64,000 nt of DNA, taken from Sulfopaludibacter sp963815475 (lineage in GTDB: Bacteria > Acidobacteriota > Terriglobia > Bryobacterales > Bryobacteraceae). The stretch covers positions 1,488,001 to 1,552,000 of the forward strand of contig CAWFHD010000001.1 in assembly GCA_963815475.1 (NCBI GenBank), read 5' to 3'. The notes under the pieces were generated by a model. The model was not told the DNA's origin, searched no databases, and saw only the letters and a list, made by a program, of their open reading frames with translations. The translations under genes and the position numbers were made by a program. Positions 53,139-61,917 of this stretch are shown one piece after another. Each line of letters starts with the position of its first letter. Within the stretch, counting starts at the first letter, position 1.

Positions 53139-54230
53139 TTATGAGCCCACGTTCGGTCTCCACAGGTCTACTGGCTTTTTCACTTTGGGGGCAAACGGAA
53201 GTGGAACCTTTGCGCCGGTCCGTGCGGATTGATACGCGGCGTAGATCATTTCCAACACAGCTCGGCCGTCCGCGGCGGTAACTAGCGGTTCTATGTCCTC
53301 GCGCACGCACTGCACGAAGTGCCGCAGTTCCTGGGGATATCCCTGATTGAAAGCCTCCTCGAACATGCTGAACGTCCAGCCTTGCGTCGACCCAGCTTTC
53401 TCGGCCGCATAACCATAGCCGCGCAGGCTGTAAGTGACCGCGGAGTTCCCCATGAACAGGTCGGCATAGGTCACACCCTCCGTGCCGTAAACCTCCACGC
53501 GATCGTCCATGCCGCCGTGGCGGGCCCAACTGTCCTCTGCCAGGCCGGTTACACCGTTCTCAAATTCGACGATCATGATGGACTGGTCCTCGCCGCGTGT
53601 CCGGCCTTTATGCAGGACGGTGTCCATGCTGGCGTAAACTGACGTGGCCGCGGCCCTGCCCAGCATCCACCGGAACCAACCAAGGGCATGGCAACCCATG
53701 TCCATGATCACGCCGCCACCGGAGCGGTCCACATCATAAAACCAATCGCTGTGCGGCCCGGAATGTTTCTCGCTCTGTTTGATCAGATACGGCTTGCCGA
53801 TGGCGCCTTCGCGGATGAGTTGGCGAATCCGCTCGTACTTGGGCGCGAAGCACAGTTGCTCGGCATACATCAGCTTCTTGTTGGCCTGACGGCAGGCCTC
53901 GGTCATCTGGTCGGCCTCTTCCAAAGTCATACAGAGCGGCTTCTCCACAATGACGTGCTTGCCGGCCCGCGCCGCTGCCACCGCTACCTGCGCATGGATG
54001 AAATTCGGCAGCCCGATATCCACGATCTCGCAGTCGGCCTGCGCCAACAGTTCGTCGACGCTGGCAAACCAGCGTGGTAAGTGATGGCGGCGCGCGAATT
54101 CCTCGGCCCGTTTTTCTGTGCCGGAGTATATTGCGGTAACCTCGGCCTCGGGCACAAACCGGCGATAGGATTCCAGATGGATCTCTCCAATGAAACCTGC
54201 GCCCAAAAGCGCCACTTTCGTCTTTTCCAT
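53139..54230 (-). CDS. Gfo/Idh/MocA-family NAD(P)-dependent oxidoreductase
   Basis: 363 residues. N-terminal Rossmann fold KVALLGAGFIGEIHLESYRR (GxGxxG), DIGLPNFIHAQVAVAAARAG and VIVEKPLCMTLEEAD (catalytic-site Lys, about 98), then the C-terminal alpha/beta domain with GGGVIMDMGCHALGWFRWML containing the D/H pair of sugar dehydrogenases. It oxidises a sugar or cyclitol, possibly at C3. Sixty bases upstream of the isomerase gene on the same strand, so probably co-transcribed. Confidence 0.9.
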   Translation of the reverse strand: MEKTKVALLGAGFIGEIHLESYRRFVPEAEVTAIYSGTEKRAEEFARRHHLPRWFASVDELLAQADCEIVDIGLPNFIHAQVAVAAARAGKHVIVEKPLCMTLEEADQMTEACRQANKKLMYAEQLCFAPKYERIRQLIREGAIGKPYLIKQSEKHSGPHSDWFYDVDRSGGGVIMDMGCHALGWFRWMLGRAAATSVYASMDTVLHKGRTRGEDQSIMIVEFENGVTGLAEDSWARHGGMDDRVEVYGTEGVTYADLFMGNSAVTYSLRGYGYAAEKAGSTQGWTFSMFEEAFNQGYPQELRHFVQCVREDIEPLVTAADGRAVLEMIYAAYQSARTGAKVPLPFAPKVKKPVDLWRPNVGS

Positions 54231-54400
54231 TCATCCGTCCTAAGGTTTAGTTATTCCGTATCTTATTACGCATCCAATGATCCTGGCTACCGATTTACCG
54301 CGCGACTCCCGCGAAATCGGCTGGTCCGCCTTTCATGACCGGAAGATGACGTTTTCGTAATGTAGGGTGTTGAGAGCTTTGGTCCGTATAATAATTTTCA

Positions 54401-54429
54401 TTGCACAATCCGGGGCTCCGGAGTATATT
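54401..54429 (+). promoter_or_regulatory. Promoter of second TonB-dependent receptor
   Basis: TTGCAC (54401-54406), 17 bases, TATATT (54424-54429), giving a leader of about 55 bases with AAGGGGTGAG before ATG 54491. Confidence 0.6.
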
Positions 54430-54490
54430 TGCAGCCACTAAGTCTCGCGTCTTACGCGGGATCAGGCTTAAAAGAAGGGGTGAGTCCATC

Positions 54491-57400
54491 ATGACCGTCA
54501 AACGAATGTCGCAAATGCTGTGCATCGTTGCGCTCCTGTCCCGCTGCACTTTTGCCCAATCGACCACGGGAACACTGGTTGGGATCGTAGCGGATCCCTC
54601 TAACGCCGCCGTAGCGCAGGTTCGAATCGAACTGAAGAATAACGCTACCGGAGCCGCCGTGGCGACAAAGACAGGGCCTGAGGGCATTTTCCGTTTCAAT
54701 AGCCTGGAGCCCGCGACATATAGTTTAATCGTCGATCCTCCCGTGGGTTTCAAGTCATACGGGGAGGCGAATGTCGAAGTGACCGCCAATGAGGTCCGTG
54801 ACTTGGGCAGAATCCGCCTGGAGCTGGGCGCGCAAACCGAGCGCGTAACGGTCATGGCGGCAACCGAGTCGATACAGACCGCCTCCAGCGAAAATTCGAA
54901 ATTGATCGACAACAACCAGATGTCGAACATCACCCTCAAGGGTCGTGACCTGTTTGGCATCATGGTCACTATGCCCGGAGTATATCTCACGAGTACCGGG
55001 GCGGCGGACACTACGAATGAAAACACGGTAGGACGCGTCCGCATCAATGGCTCCAGCGGCCCGAACTTCACAGTGGACGGCATCACAGACCTCGACACCG
55101 GCTCCAATGGCACGTCTCACTATGAGCCGAACATGGATTCCATCGCCGAGATGCGCGTGCTTTCCAGCAACTACCAAGCCGAATTCGGACGCAATTCCGC
55201 AGGCACCATCAGCGTGGTGACAAAGGGAGGCGGTCAGCAGTTCCATGGCAGCGCCTGGGCCAATAAGCGGTCCGAGAGTTTCAACGCGAATAGCTTCTTT
55301 AATAACTACAATGGCCTGCCGAAAAGCTACTATCGCTTCTTCGTCTGGGGCTACGGCGTGGGTGGCCCTGTATACATCCCGAAGCTGTTCAACACGCAAA
55401 AGAAGAAGCTGTTCTTCTTCGTGTCACAGGAGTATACGCGGCAGAAGCCCACCACCAATTCCGGGTACTACAACATGCCGACAGCGGCGGAGAGGAAGGG
55501 CGATTTCTCCGCCTATACCGATGCGAATGGAGTGCCGGTACAGCTTACCGACCCCACTACCGGCTTTCCGATTCCGAACAACAATATCTCGGGTCTTGCG
55601 GCTTTGAACCCGGCTGCGGCGAAAGCCGGGCAGGCGATCCTGAACTCCTTGCCTTCGCCGAACATCTGCGGTCAACCTGGCGTTGCTTCCACGGGTTGCG
55701 TCCAGGACGCCCAGTTCGCAAGCCAGCAATACCAGCGCAACTATTACTATTCCTATCCGGAGTCCCATCCACGTCGCAACGATATCGTCCGGCTGGACTA
55801 CAACGTGACTTCGAAGCTAAACACCTGGGTGCGCTACATCAACGACTACGACGTGGACACCACCGCCCCCAGTTATCCGATGTTGAACGCCTCGGGCCAG
55901 TTCGCTCCATTCTTGATTGACCACCCGAATCCAGGACACGGCTATGCGGTCGGGATCACTTATACCATCAGTCCTACCATGGTCAATGAATTCACGTTCG
56001 GCAAGAGCTTCAATACCTGGGATTACTATGCGCATGACGAATCCCAGATCAGCCGCTCCATCATGGGCAACCCGCCATCATTCGATAACTTCGCCACCGA
56101 CCCGAAATTCCAGGCAGATACGGGCAAGACGCGATTCGGAGGCCTGTCAAACGGCAGCCAGAATTTCGAAATGGGCGTCCCTAATCTCGCCTTTGGCGGC
56201 GGCCAGGAGCCCAATGAGGCCTCGTTGACCGACCCGTGCAGTGGACAATGTCCCTATACGAATTGGAACAACATTTATAGTTTTAACGACACCGTAAGCA
56301 AGGTGTGGCGTCAGCACAATTTCAAGGCGGGAATCTACATCGAACGGACCGAGAAGGTGGAACAGAATCAAGCCACAGGAGCCGGATCGTACCTCGGCGC
56401 CTACAGCTTCGCCAGTTCGACGGCTATGCCGAACAATACGCAGGACGGCTATGCAAATGCCTTTCTAGGCAACTTCAACAACTACCAGGAAGGCGGCCGC
56501 ATTGTAGGCGACTACTGGTTCAAAGATACCGAGGCTTTCATTCAGGATAACTGGCGCATCAGCCGGAGAGTAAGCCTTGATTTAGGAGTCAGATTCTATC
56601 ACCAGGTGCCGACCCAGAATTACGATTTCAATACGACGGATTTTGTAGGTTCCACGTACAACCCCGCCCAGGCGATGCGGCTCTACTATCCCGGCTGCAC
56701 GGTTTCGACAGCCGCCAAGGCCTGCCCCACGGCCAACCAGGTCGCCATCGATCCGCTGACCGGTTACTCTACGTTCTTCGCCTTGCAGGGAACCTTCGTG
56801 CCGGCTTCGGTAGGTGGCTACTCCACCACGCCGAATCCCTTTCCAGGCATGCAAAGGGCGACCGCCAATAACCCTAACCTTCCCGAGACGCTCTGGAAAG
56901 TCCCCGCGCTCCTTCCGGCCCTTCGCTTCGGTATCGCCTGGGATGTGTTCGGCAATGGAAAGACGGCGATTCGCGCGGGTTTTGGGGAGTTCTACAACCA
57001 AGGGTCGACACAGACAGCTCAGAATTCCTCCGGCAATCCGCCTGATACTTACAACCGGACCATCTATTACTCCACAATGGACCAGATACCGAGTTTTGCC
57101 AATACGGCGGCCATTTCGCCGATTGCCCCCGTAGGCACGATCGGCAATCAAAAAGTTCAGGGGAGTTACAACGGGAGTTTCATGATCCAGCAGAAGGTCG
57201 GCTTCGGGACAGTACTGGAAACCGCGTATGTGTTCAATCTTGGCAAACACTTGCCGATTACGTACCAACTCAATGCTGTCCCGCAGTTCGCGGATTACAA
57301 CCCTGCCAACCAAAACCCGAATGTGGCCTATCTTCCTCCCAACACCAACGGAAAGAATCTCAACCAGAATTACTACCGGCCACTGGCGGGCCTCGGCGCG

Positions 57401-58306
57401 CTCACCGAAGTCGACTTCGCAGGGAACTCCGCTTACAACTCCCTGCAGGTAACCGTCCGGCGGAATTTTACCAACCGCCTTTCCTACGGTCTTTCCTACA
57501 CGTGGAACAAGACTATGAGCGCAACTAGCACTAGCCCCTATTTCTCGGAGAAATTCCGCAACTACGGACCCTCTTATGCTCCCACGCCGCATGTCCTGGT
57601 GGTGAACTACGTATACGAGGTTCCCGGCCTTGGCGAGAGGCTAAACAGCAAACCGTTGGGATGGGCTACGGACCATTGGATGATCTCTGGCATTACCCAG
57701 TGGCACAACAATATCCGGTCCGCGGTGCCGGCCATCTCGTTCTCCGGTACGACTTCCACCAATCCGCAAATGAACTGGACGGGCGGGTTTGAAGGGGCTA
57801 GAATGCTCGTGACGGGGAGTCCCCAGCTTTCCGGCGGGCAGTCGCTTTCGGGACCGATCAATACACCGCTGGTACCGGCCCCCGGCGCCAATGCCAACGG
57901 GACGCCGGGCAACCAACTCCTGAACGAGAGTGTATTCGTGATTCCGTATCCCTGCAGTTACACACCCGGGCCGACTCCCCAGCAGGGTGTCGGAGAACAG
58001 ATGTCGTGCTATGGGAACGCTGGAGCCGGCAGCCTGATTCCAATTCCCGGAACGCAGGAGTTTAACTGGGACATGACCTTCGGCAAGGCCTTTCCGCTGA
58101 AGAGCGAACGGCGAGCGCTGCTATTCCGGGTAGAAGCCTATAACATCTTCAACCACACGCAGTTCAGCGCGGCAAATATCTCGCCTCAGTACAACTGGCC
58201 ATTGTGGCAAAAAGGCGTCCTGGAGCAAACCAACGCCAACCTGGGCCGTTACACCGCGACTTTGAGCCCCCGCCAGATCTCTCTGTCGATGCGGCTGCAA
58301 TTCTAA
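54491..58306 (+). CDS. Oar-like TonB-dependent receptor
   Basis: 1271 residues from ATG 54491 (MTVKRMSQMLCIVALLSRCT). Signal peptide, carboxypeptidase-regulatory-like domain (GTLVGIVADPSNAAVAQVRI ... GIFRFNSLEPATYSLIVDPP), plug (INGSSGPNFTVDGITDLDTG, MDSIAEMRVLSSNYQAEFGR, NSAGTISVVTKGGGQQFHGS) and a long beta-barrel ending PRQISLSMRLQF with terminal Phe. It would import a large substrate, plausibly the glycoside handled by the adjacent dehydrogenase, isomerase, DUF1080 and GH3 proteins. Intact over 3.8 kb. Confidence 0.92.
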   Translation: MTVKRMSQMLCIVALLSRCTFAQSTTGTLVGIVADPSNAAVAQVRIELKNNATGAAVATKTGPEGIFRFNSLEPATYSLIVDPPVGFKSYGEANVEVTANEVRDLGRIRLELGAQTERVTVMAATESIQTASSENSKLIDNNQMSNITLKGRDLFGIMVTMPGVYLTSTGAADTTNENTVGRVRINGSSGPNFTVDGITDLDTGSNGTSHYEPNMDSIAEMRVLSSNYQAEFGRNSAGTISVVTKGGGQQFHGSAWANKRSESFNANSFFNNYNGLPKSYYRFFVWGYGVGGPVYIPKLFNTQKKKLFFFVSQEYTRQKPTTNSGYYNMPTAAERKGDFSAYTDANGVPVQLTDPTTGFPIPNNNISGLAALNPAAAKAGQAILNSLPSPNICGQPGVASTGCVQDAQFASQQYQRNYYYSYPESHPRRNDIVRLDYNVTSKLNTWVRYINDYDVDTTAPSYPMLNASGQFAPFLIDHPNPGHGYAVGITYTISPTMVNEFTFGKSFNTWDYYAHDESQISRSIMGNPPSFDNFATDPKFQADTGKTRFGGLSNGSQNFEMGVPNLAFGGGQEPNEASLTDPCSGQCPYTNWNNIYSFNDTVSKVWRQHNFKAGIYIERTEKVEQNQATGAGSYLGAYSFASSTAMPNNTQDGYANAFLGNFNNYQEGGRIVGDYWFKDTEAFIQDNWRISRRVSLDLGVRFYHQVPTQNYDFNTTDFVGSTYNPAQAMRLYYPGCTVSTAAKACPTANQVAIDPLTGYSTFFALQGTFVPASVGGYSTTPNPFPGMQRATANNPNLPETLWKVPALLPALRFGIAWDVFGNGKTAIRAGFGEFYNQGSTQTAQNSSGNPPDTYNRTIYYSTMDQIPSFANTAAISPIAPVGTIGNQKVQGSYNGSFMIQQKVGFGTVLETAYVFNLGKHLPITYQLNAVPQFADYNPANQNPNVAYLPPNTNGKNLNQNYYRPLAGLGALTEVDFAGNSAYNSLQVTVRRNFTNRLSYGLSYTWNKTMSATSTSPYFSEKFRNYGPSYAPTPHVLVVNYVYEVPGLGERLNSKPLGWATDHWMISGITQWHNNIRSAVPAISFSGTTSTNPQMNWTGGFEGARMLVTGSPQLSGGQSLSGPINTPLVPAPGANANGTPGNQLLNESVFVIPYPCSYTPGPTPQQGVGEQMSCYGNAGAGSLIPIPGTQEFNWDMTFGKAFPLKSERRALLFRVEAYNIFNHTQFSAANISPQYNWPLWQKGVLEQTNANLGRYTATLSPRQISLSMRLQF

Positions 58307-58339
58307 CTGTCGAAGGACATGAGACACACGGCGCGGTCC

Positions 58340-58753
58340 TCAGTATGTGGCCCACACGCCAGGCGTCAAGAGTTCGAGCAGGTGGCCGTCAGGGTCCCGA
58401 AAATAGATGCTATGCCCTCCCCTCGGCCACGAGACCCGGCTCAGAATCTCGACGCTGTTGGCATGCAGATGACTTTCCCACTCCGGCAGTTCCTGGCTGG
58501 TCACAGCAAAGGCGATATGCAGAGGTCCCGTGCCGTCATGCGGCGGAATGGTTCCCCCCGGAAGGTGCGTTTCCCGCAAGGATGCGCCGCGGACGAAGAG
58601 CAGCAAGATGTGTTTCCCGGTAACATCGAGCGCGCAGAATCGTTCGTCCTCAACCAACGGACGAAGTCCAAGAACACCTTCGTAGAACTTCCTCGCCCGT
58701 TCCAGATCGTCGACGTAAAGAGACGTCTCCTTCAAATCATCGAGGGTTGGCAT
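58340..58753 (-). CDS. VOC (glyoxalase/bleomycin-resistance) family protein
   Basis: 137 residues from ATG 58753. The paired beta-alpha-beta-beta-beta modules are evident: KETSLYVDDLERARKFYEGV, LGLRPLVEDERFCALDV, then GPLHIAFAVTSQELPEWESH and GGHSIYFRDPDGHLLELLTP, with His and Glu metal ligands at strand starts and the usual FRDPDGHLLEL end. Substrate unknown. TATAAT (minus strand 58765-58760) lies six bases before the ATG, another leaderless-type start. Confidence 0.88.
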   Translation of the reverse strand: MPTLDDLKETSLYVDDLERARKFYEGVLGLRPLVEDERFCALDVTGKHILLLFVRGASLRETHLPGGTIPPHDGTGPLHIAFAVTSQELPEWESHLHANSVEILSRVSWPRGGHSIYFRDPDGHLLELLTPGVWATY

Positions 58754-58821
58754 TCGTAAATTATACGAGCAACTGTGAGGGACCGAAATACCCCGCGTCG
58801 GAGCCGCGCCGCAGCCCCGAA

Positions 58822-60123
58822 TTATTTCCAGGTTGTGCCCTCGCCAATCTCTGCCGCGATTTCCGCCTCCACCTCGGAATTCCTTTCGCCGTCGGCAGTG
58901 GCGATCAAATGCTTCGGTATCCACGCAATCGCCGGCAGAATCAAGGCATAGACTATGCAGGTGGCAATCACGCAATAGAAGAAGCCATTCGTCGGGCTGC
59001 TGGCATATAGTTTCGCGCCCAGCAAGTCGCTGCCGCGCGAAGCGAGCATGATCCCGGCCGATACCAGCATCATGAGCGTGCCTTGCAGCCCCGGCGGACA
59101 TGATCGCATTGCCAGATCGTAGTAAGAAGCGGTTGCCACTCCTCCCATCAAGCCCATCGGCACGGCCAGAATCAGTACCGAAGCGCCCGAATGCGCGAAG
59201 ACCAGCGGCGCCATCTGCGGCACCGCAACGATGGTTCCCCACCACAGCAGTTTGCTGGCGGCGACGCGCGTGCAGAGCCAGCCGTAAAGCAAATATGTGG
59301 GGATAAATGAAATCGCGAACACCCCCAGAAAGTTGGCATAACTGGAATCGGGCGCGTGCAGTTGGTTAGTGAGGAAGAATTGAACCGGCGTATAGAGCCC
59401 GGGGTTGAACCACCACAGGAAATTGATCAGCACGGCGGGGTAAATCGCACGATGATGAATCAGCCGACGGACGTCTCCGCGGAAATCCGCGCCGCTGGCT
59501 TCCGGCCGCTCGTAGACGTGGCTGAACACGGAAGCCGGCTTGAACAGGCCAAACGCGCCGATCAGAAGCGTCACAGCCGCCATCATGTAAAACGTCTGAG
59601 CGGGAGTCAGTCCTTCGCTGATTACTCCCGAAGCGAACGCAGCCAGAATCATGGCGAGCTGATAGAACATGCTCTGCAGTGTGCTCAGGCGGCCGGACAT
59701 CAGCGTCTCCTGTCCAACGAGAGCGAGCAAGCCCTGAAAGGCCGCCAGAATGAACCGAAATGACGCCATCGCCAGAATCATGCCGCAGGTGAGTAACCCG
59801 TATGAGAGTGGCGACATCGCTATCCACACAAACACCGCGGCGGTGAGCGGGGCGAAGAGGAGGAAGTAACCGCGGTCGCGCAGTCCAAACGGGTTCCACC
59901 AGTCCCGCAACAGGCCGAACACAAAAGCGATGTAAATAGGAATGGCCGTCAGCAGGCGGAAGAGGGAAACTTCCGGCGCGCCCGCGTGCAGCCGGTTCTT
60001 CAGTATGTACGAAGTTGGAATGTCCAGCAGATACTCGGGCGCCACAACATAGACCAGCAAGCTGAGTGCTCCGAAGTAGAAATAGATCGAGCGGCTATTC
60101 GGCCGTCCTTCAAGTGCAGGCAT
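58822..60123 (-). CDS. MFS transporter
   Basis: 433 residues, about twelve membrane helices, an inner-membrane secondary transporter. The architecture with a long cytoplasmic loop near residue 205-220 (ERPEASGADFRGDVRRLIHH) between two six-helix halves is that of the major facilitator superfamily; segments such as PEYLLDIPTSYILKN and LRDWWNPFGLRDRGYF recall the BT1/folate-biopterin-like branch. Substrate not determinable. Divergent from the SDR gene. Confidence 0.8.
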   Translation of the reverse strand: MPALEGRPNSRSIYFYFGALSLLVYVVAPEYLLDIPTSYILKNRLHAGAPEVSLFRLLTAIPIYIAFVFGLLRDWWNPFGLRDRGYFLLFAPLTAAVFVWIAMSPLSYGLLTCGMILAMASFRFILAAFQGLLALVGQETLMSGRLSTLQSMFYQLAMILAAFASGVISEGLTPAQTFYMMAAVTLLIGAFGLFKPASVFSHVYERPEASGADFRGDVRRLIHHRAIYPAVLINFLWWFNPGLYTPVQFFLTNQLHAPDSSYANFLGVFAISFIPTYLLYGWLCTRVAASKLLWWGTIVAVPQMAPLVFAHSGASVLILAVPMGLMGGVATASYYDLAMRSCPPGLQGTLMMLVSAGIMLASRGSDLLGAKLYASSPTNGFFYCVIATCIVYALILPAIAWIPKHLIATADGERNSEVEAEIAAEIGEGTTWK

Positions 60124-60263
60124 GAGATCTCGTCAGTGTACCAACGTCAGGCCGCCTCTTTGCGCGGCGCAACCGTTGTATACTCGAACCTGCCGGAAAA
60201 GTCAGCTATCCCAGAGGGAAGCCCCCACGGTTTTTGGGCGTCGGCGGAGGGTTCGCGGAAACA

Positions 60264-61070
60264 ATGTCAGGCAAAGTGGTGTTGGTTACCGGTGCGTCAT
60301 CGGGTATCGGAGCGGCTTGCGCCGAGATGCTCGCCAAACGCGGCTTTCGGGTGTACGGATGCAGTCGTCATCCCAATTTCAAACCGTCCGGCTATCAGGC
60401 CCTGCAGATGGACGTCACTGACGACCAGTCCGTGGACAAGGCGGTGGCGCGCGTAATCTCGGAGGCCGGCTCTATCGATGCGCTGGTGAACAATGCCGGC
60501 TGCGGACTGGCGGGAGCGGTGGAAGATACCGGATCCGCCGAGGCGCTCCATCAGATGGACGTCAACTTCATGGGGCCTTTTCGTGTGGCCCGCGCGGTCT
60601 TGCCGGGGATGCGCCAGCGCCGGTCGGGAGTGATCCTCAACGTAAGCTCGCTGGGTGGCTTGTTCGGCCTGCCATATCAGAGCTTCTATTCGGCCAGCAA
60701 GTTTGCTATGGAAGGTTGGACCGAGAGTCTACGCTTCGAGGTGAAACCCTTCGGAATCCGAGTGGTGCTGATCGAACCCGGCGATGTGAAGACCGGATTC
60801 ACCGGCAGCCGCGTACGAGCCACCCGCGCCACCGGGTCGTCCGCCTATAACGACCGCTTCTCCAAGTGCATGGGTATCGTCGAAAAAGAAGAGCAGCGCG
60901 GAGTGGCGCCTGAATCCGTCGCCAAACTGATCTGCAACATCGTGGAAGGCAACGCGAAAGGTCCCCGCTACACTTGCGGAGCCGCCCTCCAACGCCTGTC
61001 GGCCGTTCTGAAGCGCATTCTACCTGGCCGGCTCTTCGAGACAATCATCGGGTCGTTTTACGGAATGTGA
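60264..61070 (+). CDS. Short-chain dehydrogenase/reductase
   Basis: 268 residues from ATG 60264 (MSGKVVLVTGASSGIGAACA). Cofactor motif TGASSGIG, LVNNAGCGLAG, catalytic Ser in LNVSSLGGLFG and Tyr-Lys in FYSASKFAMEG, followed by VVLIEPGDVKTGF. A classical SDR; substrate unknown. The start is placed at the family N-terminus; an in-frame GTG lies upstream at 60234. Confidence 0.88.
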   Translation: MSGKVVLVTGASSGIGAACAEMLAKRGFRVYGCSRHPNFKPSGYQALQMDVTDDQSVDKAVARVISEAGSIDALVNNAGCGLAGAVEDTGSAEALHQMDVNFMGPFRVARAVLPGMRQRRSGVILNVSSLGGLFGLPYQSFYSASKFAMEGWTESLRFEVKPFGIRVVLIEPGDVKTGFTGSRVRATRATGSSAYNDRFSKCMGIVEKEEQRGVAPESVAKLICNIVEGNAKGPRYTCGAALQRLSAVLKRILPGRLFETIIGSFYGM

Positions 61071-61109
61071 AAGCAACGGTGATCGGCTTTCAGCCATCAG
61101 TTCTCCACC

Positions 61110-61535
61110 CTACAAAGGAATGATCACGTCAGATGCCGTCCCGTGCAAAGCCGTGACGGCATAGAGTTCATCCTGTCCCAGAAGGGCGGCGGGAAGTATC
61201 GAAAACCGGTGTACCGTCGTGATCCCCTCGGTGCGAATGTGTGCGGAGGAACCGGGCGCGCTCTGAAGAGTGGTTTTTGGAATCAGCACGCTGAATGTGG
61301 TCGAGCCGCTATCTACAGTCAGTATCAAGGTCACGCTGACAATCGACCCAATATCCGGCACTTCAACTGTGCGAATCTGGGCCCCTGAGAAGTTCAGGGT
61401 TCTCTGCGCGTCCTGGTATTGCAGGTGACTCACACCACCGGCCCCTGTCGGAAGGTAGGTGATGGAGATCCCGCCGCCGCTGAGTTGATAGTGGTCCGGG
61501 GCGGTGAATGGTTTAGCTGCTGGTGATGCTGACAT
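61110..61535 (-). CDS. Hypothetical protein, 141 aa
   Basis: No named family was recognised. It is beta-rich and Ser/Thr/Ile-rich: YQLSGGGISITYLPTGAGGV, LNFSGAQIRTVEVPDIGSIV, SVTLILTVDSGSTTFSVLIP, HIRTEGITTVHRFSILPAAL. There is no signal peptide. A ribosome-binding-like GGAGAAGA precedes the ATG at 61535. A short frame at 61841-61917 (minus strand) has a similar DSGATRFGVV strand and may be a relic of a paralogue. Confidence 0.55.
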   Translation of the reverse strand: MSASPAAKPFTAPDHYQLSGGGISITYLPTGAGGVSHLQYQDAQRTLNFSGAQIRTVEVPDIGSIVSVTLILTVDSGSTTFSVLIPKTTLQSAPGSSAHIRTEGITTVHRFSILPAALLGQDELYAVTALHGTASDVIIPL

Positions 61536-61917
61536 CTTGTCTTCTCCTTACGCAATGGCGTTATACTCCGAATCGCGAATTCGCGGCAAATCAAGAGTAC
61601 GTCATCGCACCGCTATAGTGATTGAAGGTGGTCAAATATTCAAGTAGAAATCACAGTGAGTGGTACTGACTTTGCTTTGTTAGGTGTGATTCGGCACGCT
61701 CCTATATCTTCGCCGCGATCGTGAAGCCAGGGAATCCCCCGGCAAGACATCGACGCATGCTTCGTTGCGAAGTCCGGCGGTGGTCGCTCAGAGTGGTACC
61801 AGCCTTTACAGTTACGAACCGAAACCCGCCGTCGATTTTGCTAACGTCCGAACGCCATTCCGCCACCGTTCGTAACAACACCGAATCTCGTCGCGCCGCT
61901 ATCTAGAATAAGGATGT
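61536..61917. other. Gap; possible relic and GH3 promoter
   Basis: The minus strand 61917-61841 encodes ILILDSGATRFGVVTNGGGM without a start, similar to part of the 141-residue protein. On the plus strand TAGAAT (61904-61909) ends eight bases before the GH3 ATG. Otherwise nothing recognised. Confidence 0.4.
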
